From positions 1-14,948 of the forward strand of contig VGXK01000012.1 in assembly GCA_016873355.1 (NCBI GenBank): 14,948 nucleotides of DNA, written 5' to 3'. The position numbers and the translations under genes are program-made. This document shows, piece by piece, positions 1 through 6,872 of this stretch. The notes under the pieces were generated by a model, which saw only the letters and a list, made by a program, of their open reading frames with translations, searched no databases and was not told the origin of the DNA. Every line of letters begins with the position of its first letter. Positions within the stretch are counted from its first letter, which is position 1. This DNA is from Phycisphaerae bacterium. GTDB lineage: Bacteria; Planctomycetota; Phycisphaerae; Phycisphaerales; SM1A02.

Positions 1-284
1 AGCAGGATTGGCATGCCCACCAGGAAGACCATGGTGGTGCCGTGCATGGTGAACAGGCGGTTGAAGGTGTCGGGCTCGATCGCATCGTGCAGCGGCACCA
101 GGAGCTGGTAGCGCATGGCCGTCGCCTGGAGTCCCGCGATCACGAAGAAGACGAGTCCCGTCGCCACGTACATGATGCCCAGCCGCTTGTGGTCGACGGT
201 GATCGTCCACTCGTGAAGGCGCGCCATGAGTCCCGCGGCGCGCGGCTCGGCGTGCGATGCGGGTTGTGAGGTGAGGGACGACAC
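1..284 (-). CDS. ctaD: Cytochrome c oxidase subunit I, N-terminal part (cut by window edge)
   Basis: This is the N-terminus of the haem-copper oxidase catalytic subunit, an inner-membrane protein that reduces oxygen and pumps protons. The translated end contains the family block TVDHKRLGIMYV, a first membrane helix (about GLVFFVIAGLQATAMR), and FNRLFTMHGTTMVFLVGMP, in which the His of MHG is a conserved haem a ligand. The gene continues beyond base 1, so the rest of the catalytic core is not visible. The start is uncertain: GTG at 284 gives a hydrophilic leader and a 43-base gap to coxB; ATG at 227 gives MARLHEWTITVDHK. Neither has a convincing Shine-Dalgarno. It lies directly downstream of coxB on the same strand, the usual coxB-ctaD order, so co-transcription is likely. 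The family call is very secure; the exact start is not. Confidence 0.93.
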   Translation of the reverse strand, partial: MSSLTSQPASHAEPRAAGLMARLHEWTITVDHKRLGIMYVATGLVFFVIAGLQATAMRYQLLVPLHDAIEPDTFNRLFTMHGTTMVFLVGMPIL

Positions 285-327
285 GGGTGGTTCGTGGAAG
301 CGGGAGTCGGTGCGATCGATCGTTTCG

Positions 328-1479
328 CTAGCGGAGCGTCATCAGGTAGTCGGTGATCAGGTCGAGCTGCGTCGAGTCGAGCTTGAGCGAAGGCATGTTG
401 CAGCCGGGCTTGATCGTCTGCGGATCGTCGATCCAGGCGCGGAGGTTGTCGCGCGTGAGCGGTCGCACGCCGGCGCCGATCGTCTCGCGGCTCGCCAGAT
501 GCGTGAGGTTGGGACCGAACATGCCGACGCTCGCGCCGTCGACGTCATGGCAGTTCATGCACGCAAGCGCAAGGAAGAGATTGCGGCCGGCGTCGACGCT
601 CGAGTCGGCGACCGCGGGCGTGGCTTGGTGCTCGAGCCACGCGGCGAACAGCTCGGGATCGACGGCGCTGACTCGAAGCAGCATGTTCGCGTGCTGCGTG
701 CCGCAGTACTCGGCGCACTGGCCGAGGAAGACGCCCGGCCGCTGCGCCTTGAACCAAAGCAGATTCGTTCGCGCGGGGACCAGGTCGGTCTTGCCCGCGA
801 GTCGCGGAACCCACCAGCTGTGCACGACGTCGGCGGACTCGAGCTCGAGCCAGACCGGTCGACCGGTCGGCACCACGAGCTCGTTCGCGGTGACCACCTC
901 GCGTCCCGGGCCGAGCTCGTCCGGGTATCGGTACTCCCACCACCACTGATGCCCGATCACCACCACGCGAAGCGCCCCTTCCGGCGGCTCCGTGAGCTGC
1001 ACCTCGCGGATCGTGCGAATCGTGACCAGGCCAAGCACGAAGACGATGATGAGCGGGACCACCGTCCAGGCGAGTTCGATCGGATTCGAGCCGTAGAGCT
1101 GGGCCGGTTCGGTCTCGCCGCCGTTCGAGGCCGCCGACTCGCCGCCGGCGCTCGATCGGCCGCCCCGCGTTTCCCGCGAACTCCGCCGGAAACGCACGAC
1201 CGCCACGAGCAGAAGTCCCTCGACGACCACGAAGATCGCGGCGCAGATCCCCAGCACGAGCCACGCAAGCGTGCGGATCGATTCCGACGGAGGCGAGTCC
1301 GCACCGAAGATGCCCGTGACGCCCGCGCCGCTCTGCGGGAGCACGCCGGGAGCGCAGATCTCCGTGCGGGATCCCGCATGCGCTCCCGGAACGATCACGA
1401 TCAGGGCCGCAAGCACGACGAGGGCCGCGATCGATCGCGCCTTCGTCGCTCTCCGGATCGTGTTGCCCGATCGAAGCAT
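328..1479 (-). CDS. coxB: Cytochrome c oxidase subunit II with fused cytochrome c domain (caa3 type)
   Basis: This 383-residue subunit takes electrons into the binuclear CuA centre and passes them to subunit I. A hydrophobic signal-like segment lies at about 15-35, followed by two membrane helices (about 68-97 and 133-157) and a periplasmic cupredoxin domain. GHQWWWEYRYP (176-186) and the CuA ligands are all visible: His220, Cys255, Glu257, Cys259, His263 and Met266. A C-terminal cytochrome c domain carries CMNCH (Cys307, Cys310, His311) and a likely axial Met362, which makes this a caa3-type oxidase. ATG at 1479 is chosen because the open frame further upstream crosses a tRNA gene, and because GGAGGA lies 12 bases upstream, a slightly long spacing. 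A TAGACT -10-like element sits about 33 bases upstream. ctaD follows directly. Confidence 0.96.
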   Translation of the reverse strand: MLRSGNTIRRATKARSIAALVVLAALIVIVPGAHAGSRTEICAPGVLPQSGAGVTGIFGADSPPSESIRTLAWLVLGICAAIFVVVEGLLLVAVVRFRRSSRETRGGRSSAGGESAASNGGETEPAQLYGSNPIELAWTVVPLIIVFVLGLVTIRTIREVQLTEPPEGALRVVVIGHQWWWEYRYPDELGPGREVVTANELVVPTGRPVWLELESADVVHSWWVPRLAGKTDLVPARTNLLWFKAQRPGVFLGQCAEYCGTQHANMLLRVSAVDPELFAAWLEHQATPAVADSSVDAGRNLFLALACMNCHDVDGASVGMFGPNLTHLASRETIGAGVRPLTRDNLRAWIDDPQTIKPGCNMPSLKLDSTQLDLITDYLMTLR

Positions 1480-1511
1480 TCGCCGAGATCGTCCTCCGTC
1501 GCGCGGTCGCG

Positions 1512-1517
1512 AGTCTA
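1512..1517 (-). promoter_or_regulatory. Putative -10 element for coxB-ctaD
   Basis: TAGACT (4/6 to TATAAT) lies between the tRNA-Leu gene and coxB, with transcription expected to begin near 1505, giving a leader of about 26 bases. No strong -35 is seen at the usual spacing. Support comes from its similarity to the element upstream of accB (both read G-Y-TAGACTC on the minus strand). Read-through from the tRNA gene is an alternative source of transcription. Confidence 0.4.
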
Positions 1518-1548
1518 ACGACCGTCGACGGATGGCGTCGCGCCGCAC

Positions 1549-1634
1549 TGCCGGTGACAGGAATCGAACCTGCACTCCCTTTGAGGGGAAACGGATTTTG
1601 AATCCGTCGCGTCTGCCAGTTCCGCCACACCGGC
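1549..1634 (-). tRNA. tRNA-Leu(CAA)
   Basis: A complete 86-base class II tRNA on the minus strand. The acceptor arms GCCGGTG and CACCGGC pair fully over 7 bp. The anticodon arm is ACGGA/TCCGT around the loop TTCAAAA, giving anticodon CAA, which reads UUG leucine codons. There is a long variable arm (CCCT/AGGG core) and a T-loop of the GGTTCGATTCC type. The discriminator base is A at 1549. CCA is not encoded, so a CCA-adding enzyme must complete the 3' end. It is upstream of coxB in the same orientation. Confidence 0.96.
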
Positions 1635-1645
1635 GCGTTCGTCGC

Positions 1646-1674
1646 AGTGTCCCCGATCGGGAGATCCGCGACAA
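1646..1674 (-). promoter_or_regulatory. Putative promoter of tRNA-Leu
   Basis: On the minus strand TTGTCG (1674-1669) and GACACT (1651-1646) are separated by exactly 17 bases. TTGTCG matches 4/6 of the sigma70 -35 consensus. GACACT is a weak match to TATAAT but resembles the TACACT/TAGACT elements found upstream of other genes here. The predicted start of transcription lies about ten bases before the mature tRNA 5' end at 1634. Confidence 0.55.
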
Positions 1675-1713
1675 GCGGACGATGATCGATGCATCGCCGT
1701 CTCGCTCGCGTGC

Positions 1714-1753
1714 GCAAGAAAGCGGGGCCGCGACCATGGAAGGCCGCGACCCC
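1714..1753 (-). terminator. Intrinsic terminator of the dockerin-repeat gene
   Basis: On the minus strand a 12-bp stem, GGGGTCGCGGCC with GGTCGCGGCCCC, closes a 6-base loop (TTCCAT) and is followed by GCTTTCTTGC. Two positions are G-T wobbles on the minus strand but A-C mismatches on the plus strand, so the hairpin is perfect only in the minus-strand transcript. It sits about 50 bases after the stop codon at 1803. The T-tract is short, so efficiency is uncertain. Confidence 0.65.
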
Positions 1754-1773
1754 GCCACGGGTCGAATCGTCAC

Positions 1774-1804
1774 GACGACGGCGCCCTTGCGGCGCCTCGT
1801 CGTC
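1774..1804 (-). other. Stem-loop overlapping the stop codon of the dockerin-repeat gene
   Basis: Two 6-bp helices, GACGAC/GTCGTC and GGCGCC/GGCGCC, are separated by a 2-base bulge and close a 5-base loop. The structure overlaps the TGA stop at 1803-1805 and precedes the terminator hairpin at 1724-1753. It has no T-run of its own. It may protect the 3' end or form part of a tandem terminator; this is inference. Confidence 0.4.
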
Positions 1805-2091
1805 AACCGGTCCAGGCGCCCAGCAGCGTGCCGAGGTCGTCGCCGTCGACGACGCCGTCGCTGTTGAGGTCCGCGCAGGTCCCGGCTCCGCCGATGCCCC
1901 AAAGACCGAGCAACTCGCCGAGATCGCTTCCATCCACGGCGCCGTCGCCGTTGAGGTCGGGCGAGCACGACGGATCGCACGGAATCGATCGACTCGACGT
2001 CGACGCCGCAGGCGTCCTGCGCGATCGCTTCCGAGGTGGCGCTCGTGGCGATCGCGACGATCAACGCCGCCACGCCGCGAGAGAAGGCCAT
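1803..2091 (-). pseudogene. Small secreted dockerin-repeat protein, frameshifted as read
   Basis: The ATG at 2091 has GGGGAGAG just upstream and opens a clear signal peptide (MAFSRGVAALIVAIA... cut near SEAIA-QD). That frame loses sense after about ACGVDVESIDSV. Starting near CDPSCSP, a frame offset by one base encodes two dockerin-type Ca-binding repeats, DLNGDGAVDGSDLGELLG and DLNSDGVVDGDDLGTLLG, ending AWTG and a stop. Asp/Asn occur at loop positions 1, 3, 5, 9 and 12 of the first repeat. The 289 bases from start to stop are not a multiple of three, and the repeat frame has no ATG or GTG start of its own. One indel near 1965-1990 would restore a protein of about 95 residues. Promoter and terminator look intact, so this could be a recent mutation or a sequence error. 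The function of such repeat-only proteins is unknown; there is no scaffoldin here. Confidence 0.7.
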
Positions 2092-2174
2092 GCTCGATCT
2101 CTCCCCACACGAGCGTCCGCACGCGGGAGGCCGATGAACGAATCGACCCCAGGCTGCCGCCACGAGACGCGGCG

Positions 2175-2204
2175 ATTGTCCCTCGATTGCAAGGGTTGCG
2201 TCAA
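2175..2204 (-). promoter_or_regulatory. Putative sigma70-type promoter of the dockerin-repeat gene
   Basis: On the minus strand TTGACG (2204-2199, 5/6 to TTGACA) and GACAAT (2180-2175, 4/6 to TATAAT) are spaced 18 bases apart. The predicted start near 2168 gives a leader of about 77 bases before the ATG at 2091. This is the best consensus-like promoter in the window and supports the small gene being, or having recently been, expressed. The remainder of 2092-2324 shows no gene. Confidence 0.6.
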
Positions 2205-2324
2205 GAAAGGGCAGGCAAACACACGGTGTCCCGGCGCCTTCCGTCGAGGCAATCGGACTCGAACTCGTTTGGTTATCGAGATCGTGGCGCTCGGATCGGC
2301 CGCGTGGAGGCCGTCGAGCCGAAG

Positions 2325-3824
2325 CTACTCGCCGCCGACCGGCGTGCCGGTGGCCGTGTAGTTCGGGCTTTCCTTGGTGATCTGGATGTCGTGCGGATGA
2401 CTCTCGATCACGCTCGCCGCCGAGACGCGCACGAAGCGCGCGTTCATCCGCAGTTCGTCGAGCGTGGCGCAGCCGCAGTAGCCCATGGCCGCGCGCAGGC
2501 CCCCCACCATCTGATAGACGAATTCCGAGAGCGGTCCGCGATACGGCACGCGCCCCTCGACGCCCTCCGGAACGAACTTCCGCGTGCCCAGTCCCGCCTG
2601 CCCGTAGCGGTCGGCGGAGCCCTGCGACATGGCGCCTTCGCTGCCCATTCCGCGATAGCTCTTGAAGCGCCGCCCGCGATGGATCACGAGCTCGCCCGGA
2701 CTCTCGTCGAGCCCCGCGAAGAGGCCGCCGAGCATGACCGCGTGTGCGCCCGCGGCGATCGCCTTGGCGATGTCGCCCGACTGCCGCACGCCGCCGTCGG
2801 CGATCACCGGAATTCCCCTCGACGCCGCCGCCTCGACCGCGTTCATGATCGCGGTGATCTGCGGCACGCCGACGCCGGTGACGACGCGCGTGGTGCAGAT
2901 CGAGCCGGGACCGATGCCCACCTTCACCGCGTCGGCGCCGGCGTCGATGAGCGCCTTGGCGCCGTCGGCGGTGGCGACGTTCCCGGCGACGACGTCGATG
3001 CGGTGCCGCTTCTTGATCTCGTCGACCGTGGCGAGCACGTTCCTGCTGTGGCCGTGCGCCGTGTCGACGACGAGCACGTCCGCTTCCGCCGCCACGAGCC
3101 GTTCCACGCGCTCCATCTGCATCACGCCGCACGCGGCGCCCACGCGGAGGCGACCGCGCGAATCGCGGCAGGCGTTCGGATGCTTCGTGAAGTTCTCGCA
3201 GTCGCGCATGGTGATCATGCCGCGAAGGCGACCGGCGGAATCGACGAGCAGGAGCTTCTCCACGCGGGCGCGGCTGAGAATCGTCTCGGCTTCCGCGGGC
3301 GTCGTCTCGGGCGGCGCGGTGACGAGCTTCTCGCGGGTCATCACGTCGCCGACCTTCACGTCGCTTCGGGCGTCGTGGAGGAACTTCATGTCGCGACGCG
3401 TCAGGATTCCCACGAGTTCGCCGTGGCTCGTGCCGTCCTGCGTGACCGGGAACCCGGAGACGTTCTGCTCGGCCATGAGCGCCACCGCGCGGGCCACGGT
3501 GTCCCCGGGGGCGAGCGTGACCGGGTCCGTGATGACGCCGTTCTCGCTGCGCTTGACCTTGGCCACTTCCCGGGCCTGCCGCTCCGGCGTCATGTTCCGA
3601 TGCACGACGCCGAGGCCGCCCTCCTGGGCGAGCGCGATCGCAAGCGCCGCCTCCGTGACCGTGTCCATCGGCGCGGAAACGAGAGGAATCCGAAGCGGGA
3701 TCGACTTCGTAAAGATGGTGAGCGTGTCCGCCTGCTCGGGAGTCACCTCGCTGGCGCGAGGGAGCAGGAGCACGTCATCGAAGGTGATGCCGTCGGCGAC
3801 GATCTTCGCTGAGCGGGGCTCCAT
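2325..3824 (-). CDS. guaB: Inosine-5'-monophosphate dehydrogenase
   Basis: IMP dehydrogenase oxidises IMP to XMP with NAD+, the committed step of GMP synthesis, in the cytosol. The 499-residue length is typical. The order is barrel start (ITFDDVLLLP, 13-22), two CBS modules (about 98-210), then the rest of the barrel. The catalytic loop GSICTTR places the nucleophile at Cys310. IADGG (341-345), the flap RGMGS (391-395) with the Arg-Tyr pair at about 406-407, and EGVEGRVPYRG (420-430) are all present. ATG at 3824 is the natural start (MEPRSAKI...). No Shine-Dalgarno is visible, and a TAGGCT element lies 6 bases upstream, so a leaderless message is possible. The gene diverges from the PilT-like operon and shares a 111-base gap with it. 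Confidence 0.98.
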   Translation of the reverse strand: MEPRSAKIVADGITFDDVLLLPRASEVTPEQADTLTIFTKSIPLRIPLVSAPMDTVTEAALAIALAQEGGLGVVHRNMTPERQAREVAKVKRSENGVITDPVTLAPGDTVARAVALMAEQNVSGFPVTQDGTSHGELVGILTRRDMKFLHDARSDVKVGDVMTREKLVTAPPETTPAEAETILSRARVEKLLLVDSAGRLRGMITMRDCENFTKHPNACRDSRGRLRVGAACGVMQMERVERLVAAEADVLVVDTAHGHSRNVLATVDEIKKRHRIDVVAGNVATADGAKALIDAGADAVKVGIGPGSICTTRVVTGVGVPQITAIMNAVEAAASRGIPVIADGGVRQSGDIAKAIAAGAHAVMLGGLFAGLDESPGELVIHRGRRFKSYRGMGSEGAMSQGSADRYGQAGLGTRKFVPEGVEGRVPYRGPLSEFVYQMVGGLRAAMGYCGCATLDELRMNARFVRVSAASVIESHPHDIQITKESPNYTATGTPVGGE

Positions 3825-3830
3825 CGCGGA

Positions 3831-3836
3831 AGCCTA
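3831..3836 (-). promoter_or_regulatory. Putative -10 element of guaB (leaderless geometry)
   Basis: TAGGCT on the minus strand ends 6 bases before the guaB ATG. It differs by one base from the TAGACT elements found upstream of other genes here. If used, transcription would begin at or next to the ATG. No clear -35 is seen. Confidence 0.3.
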
Positions 3837-3854
3837 CCAGCGGGTCCCGCCAAC

Positions 3855-3863
3855 TGCTACCCT
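3855..3863 (+). promoter_or_regulatory. Putative extended -10 of the PilT-like operon
   Basis: TGCTACCCT has a TG dinucleotide one base before a TACCCT hexamer. A start near 3870 would leave a leader of about 65 bases before the TTG at 3936. The leader contains a direct repeat of GGCGCCCG (3873-3880 and 3883-3890). The -10 match is weak and no -35 is evident. Confidence 0.28.
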
Positions 3864-3920
3864 TCGCGACTCGGCGCCCGGTGGCGCCCGTCGCCCCGTC
3901 CCGTCCCCGCGCCGCCTCGC

Positions 3921-3926
3921 AAGGAG
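3921..3926 (+). promoter_or_regulatory. Shine-Dalgarno fixing the TTG start of the PilT-like gene
   Basis: AAGGAG lies 9 bases before TTG 3936. It is the strongest ribosome binding site seen in the window, and no other in-frame start exists upstream in the open frame. The next in-frame ATG is about 74 codons in and would delete the N-terminal domain, so TTG is strongly preferred. Confidence 0.72.
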
Positions 3927-3935
3927 CCGCACGCC

Positions 3936-5081
3936 TTGGCCGGAAATGCCGATCGGATCGCCACGCTCGCCAGTCCCATCAACATCGATCGGGGACTTCA
4001 TCCGGGAGAAGGCAAGAAGTCGTGGCACACCTGGCTCGCCGCCGCCATCAAGTTCGGCGCGAGCGATCTCATCGTGAAGAGCGACCTTCGCCCGCGCATC
4101 CGTCATCGAGGCATTCTCAAGGACCTCGAAACGGACGTGGTCACGCGGGAGCTCATGTTCCAGGTGGCCAAGGACATGCTCGACGAGGGGCAGCTCGACA
4201 TCTTCCGCACGAAGGGCTCGGTCGATCTCGCCTACGACTTCGACGAGCGGAACCGCTTCCGCGTGAACCTGTTCATGGCGCGCGGCAAGCCGGCGGTCGC
4301 GGCGCGACTCATCACGAGCAACATCAAGAAGTTCGAGGATCTCTACCTGCCCGGGATCCTCGGCGACATCGCGATGGCGGCGCAGGGGCTCATCCTCTTC
4401 TCCGGCGTGACGGGCTCCGGCAAGAGCACCTCGATCGCGTCGATGCTCCAGTACGTGAACGAGCGCAAGAAGGTGCACATCGTCACGATCGAGGACCCGA
4501 TCGAATACATCTTCCGCGACGACAAGGCCACCATCAATCAGCGCGAGGTCGGCATCGACTGCACGAACTTCAACGACGCGCTCCGCGCGCTCGTGCGCGA
4601 GAATCCCGACGTGGTGCTCGTCGGCGAGATGCGCGACTACGAGACCTTCGAGGCCGCGATCCGCGCGTCGGAAACGGGTCACCTGGTCTTCGGGACGATC
4701 CACGCAAGCTCCGCGTGGCAGACCTTCGGCCGCATCTACGACCTCTTCCCGGAGGGCGAGCGAGACCAGATCCGCAAGCTGCTCGCCTACAACCTCCGCG
4801 CGATCGTCTATCAGAAGCTGCTGCCGACGCTTCGACCCGAGATCGCGCGAATTCCCGCCCTCGAGATCCTCATCAACACGCCGCCCGTGCAGAAGTACAT
4901 CCTCGACGCCCGGGAAGGCGAACTGCTCGACATCATCAAGAACAGCCACGAGGAGGGCATGGTCGACTTCACCACCTCGCTTGTGCGCCTCGTGGAGCAG
5001 GAATACATTCACCAGAAGGTGGCGCTTGAAGCCACGCCCAAGCCCGAGGAGCTGAAGATGCGGCTCAAGGGCATCTCGTAA
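3936..5081 (+). CDS. PilT/PilU-like type IV pilus retraction ATPase
   Basis: This is a 381-residue hexameric secretion ATPase of the PilT/PilU branch, expected to power retraction of a pilus-like filament at the cytoplasmic face. An N-terminal PAS-like part (about 30-130) leads to the RecA-like core. Walker A is GVTGSGKST (157-165), the Asp box TIEDPIEY (184-191), Walker B PDVVLVGEMRD (224-234) and the His box ETGHLVFGTIHAS (246-258). LLAYNLRAIVYQKLLP follows (about 282-297), so all catalytic motifs are intact. The length is closer to PilU than to classical PilT. It starts with TTG behind AAGGAG and is the first gene of an operon with a GspE-like gene 31 bases downstream and a CvpA-like gene. 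No pilin or PilC/PilM-Q gene is in view, so the filament it serves, if any, is unknown. Confidence 0.92.
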   Translation: MAGNADRIATLASPINIDRGLHPGEGKKSWHTWLAAAIKFGASDLIVKSDLRPRIRHRGILKDLETDVVTRELMFQVAKDMLDEGQLDIFRTKGSVDLAYDFDERNRFRVNLFMARGKPAVAARLITSNIKKFEDLYLPGILGDIAMAAQGLILFSGVTGSGKSTSIASMLQYVNERKKVHIVTIEDPIEYIFRDDKATINQREVGIDCTNFNDALRALVRENPDVVLVGEMRDYETFEAAIRASETGHLVFGTIHASSAWQTFGRIYDLFPEGERDQIRKLLAYNLRAIVYQKLLPTLRPEIARIPALEILINTPPVQKYILDAREGELLDIIKNSHEEGMVDFTTSLVRLVEQEYIHQKVALEATPKPEELKMRLKGIS

Positions 5082-5112
5082 TCGGCGCCGGCGCGCCGTT
5101 CGGAGCAACGCG

Positions 5113-6840
5113 TTGATCATCCTTTCGCAGACCGCCCCGGTCAGCCAGGTCGAGGCCGCCCTGCTCATGAGCATGGTGAAGCCCGTGCTCACGCTGATCC
5201 CGTTCGTCGCCTACGTGTGGGTCACGGGCAGCAAGTTCGATCGCGACGCGCGGAAGCGCCAACTCCAGCCGGCCACCTGGGCGATCGTCTTCGCGCTTGC
5301 GCCGGTCGCGGCGCTCGCCGCGGTGCTCGTGATTCCCGCATTCTGGATCGGCTGGCCGGCGTCGCTCGTCATTCTCGGCGGCACGCTGCTTGCGTACGTG
5401 CTCTACCGCAATCCGCGCGTCGAGGAAGAGGATCGCTACACGATCGGCGCGCTCAAGGTGGGTGAATCGATCCAGGCTCGCAAGGCGGCGGCCGCCGTGC
5501 GCGCGGCGCGCATCCGCTTCCTCGATCCGCAGAAGCGCGAGCAGCCGGTGCCGCTCAAGGAGGATCCGCTGCACGCCGTGCACGGCGCGGTCGAAGCGCT
5601 CGTCGCCGCCGCGCTCGAGGCCCGAGCGACGCGACTCGAGCTCGCGCCCACGCCGCAGGGATTCGTGCCGCTCCAGATCGTCGACGGCGTGCGCCAGCGC
5701 CGCGAACCGATGCCGCCCGACGTGGCGACCGCCTCGATCGACTACCTGAAGAAGATGGCCGGTCTCGACGTGAACGAGCGCCGCAAGCGCCAGAACGCCG
5801 ACTTCTGGGTCATCGACGGCGAGACGCTCGTCCGCACGAGCCTGAACGTCTCCGGCGGGTCGAGCGGCCAGTCGCTGCGGCTCGACTTCGATCGCGAGAA
5901 GCAGCTCTCGAAGCCCTTCGACTCGGTCGGCATGATCGAGGGCCAGCGGACGCTGCTGGCGCCGCTCACGGAACTCTCGAGCCGCCACGGCGTGGTGCTC
6001 GTGGCGGCGGCGCCCGGCCAGGGTCTCACCACGCTGCTCTACAGCCTTCTCTCGCGACACGACGCCTTCACCTGCAGCGTGAAGTCGCTCGAGCGCCAGG
6101 TCGAGCTGCGCATCGACGGCGTGGATCAGCAGCTCTACACCGCCGCGAACGCCGCCGTCGACTACGCCTCGCAGCTCCAGTCGATCGTGCGGCGCGGTCC
6201 GGACATCGTGATGGTGGGCGATCTGAGCGAACCGCGCACGGCGCAGATCATCGCGCCGGCCGCCACCGAGAGCGTGCTCTTCTACGTGGGACTCACCGTG
6301 AACGCCGCGCCCGGCGCGGAGGTGGCGGCGGCCATGCGCGACTGGTTCCGCGCCGTCGGCGACCTCTCGAAGGGCGCCAAGCCTCTTCAAGCGATCGTGA
6401 CGCAGCGGCTGCTTCGCAAGCTCTGCGAATACTGTCGCCAGCCGCATCCTCGCGCGGCGGAGATCCTCAAGAAGATCGGCGCGCCCTCCGGCACGTCGCC
6501 CACGCTTCTCGCCGCGAGCGGCAAGGTGCAGGTGAAGAACCGCGTCGAGACCTGTCCGCTCTGCAAGGGCACCGGATTCCTCGGACTGATCGGCGTGCAC
6601 GAAGTGGTCGTCTTCGACGACGAGACGCGCGGCATGCTCGCGTCGAACGACGCGAACGGCGCCTACGCCGCGGCGCGGCGCAAGCACAAGTCGCCGAGCC
6701 TGCTCGAGGCGGGACTCGCGCGCGTGCGCGACGGCACGACGAGCGTGGAGGAGTTCCAGCGCGTGCTTGCGCCGCCGAAGCCCGCCGGTGACGCGGCCGC
6801 CGGCGGCGCCAGCGCCCCCGCCGCCGCGCAGAAGGCCTGA
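5113..6840 (+). CDS. Membrane-anchored GspE/PilB-like protein with degenerate ATPase motifs
   Basis: The 575-residue product aligns by eye with the GspE/PilB secretion ATPases but differs sharply. The N-terminus carries two or three membrane helices (about 21-39, 56-78, 81-98). The P-loop position reads AAPGQGLTTLLY (299-310), where the family has GPTGSGKTTTLY, so the catalytic Lys is Leu305. The Asp box reads SLERQVE, Walker B is PDIVMVGDLSEPRTA (363-377) with Glu replaced by Asp370, and both His-box histidines are missing. In contrast, RLLRKLCEYC and CPLCKGTGF keep the four zinc cysteines (438, 441, 481, 484). The likely reading is a non-catalytic, membrane-bound relative acting as partner or scaffold for the intact ATPase upstream (inference). 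TTG 5113 follows GGAG by 7 bases. The C-terminus is an Ala/Pro tail. Confidence 0.82.
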   Translation: MIILSQTAPVSQVEAALLMSMVKPVLTLIPFVAYVWVTGSKFDRDARKRQLQPATWAIVFALAPVAALAAVLVIPAFWIGWPASLVILGGTLLAYVLYRNPRVEEEDRYTIGALKVGESIQARKAAAAVRAARIRFLDPQKREQPVPLKEDPLHAVHGAVEALVAAALEARATRLELAPTPQGFVPLQIVDGVRQRREPMPPDVATASIDYLKKMAGLDVNERRKRQNADFWVIDGETLVRTSLNVSGGSSGQSLRLDFDREKQLSKPFDSVGMIEGQRTLLAPLTELSSRHGVVLVAAAPGQGLTTLLYSLLSRHDAFTCSVKSLERQVELRIDGVDQQLYTAANAAVDYASQLQSIVRRGPDIVMVGDLSEPRTAQIIAPAATESVLFYVGLTVNAAPGAEVAAAMRDWFRAVGDLSKGAKPLQAIVTQRLLRKLCEYCRQPHPRAAEILKKIGAPSGTSPTLLAASGKVQVKNRVETCPLCKGTGFLGLIGVHEVVVFDDETRGMLASNDANGAYAAARRKHKSPSLLEAGLARVRDGTTSVEEFQRVLAPPKPAGDAAAGGASAPAAAQKA

Positions 6841-6872
6841 ACCCGCGAGCATCCGACCACGGAGCACGAGCC

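Noticed and set aside
1803..1999. Dockerin repeats as evidence for a cellulosome
   Set aside because: No cohesin, scaffoldin or glycoside hydrolase is present. Dockerin-type repeats are common C-terminal tags in planctomycetes without cellulosomes.
2240..2300. tRNA-like stretch (GTTCGAGTCC on the minus strand) between guaB and the dockerin gene
   Set aside because: The flanking bases do not form a T-stem, and no acceptor or anticodon arm could be built around it.
2270..2324. Nested inverted repeat after guaB (GCTCG/CGAGC around CGGCC/GGCCG) as a terminator
   Set aside because: The stems are short and interrupted, and there is no following T-tract, so it is not better than expected in GC-rich DNA.
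328..3132. One continuous minus-strand open frame that would extend coxB far upstream
   Set aside because: The extension crosses the tRNA-Leu gene, the terminator, the dockerin gene and part of guaB in a non-coding frame. The family-like N-terminus and a Shine-Dalgarno support the start at 1479.
3834..5192. Long open frame on the minus strand opposite the PilT-like gene, and similar long antisense frames at 5065-6867 and 6663-9869
   Set aside because: Their products are Arg/His/Glu-rich with no fold-like pattern, and they lie exactly opposite strong family matches. This is the usual effect of high third-position GC in the real genes.
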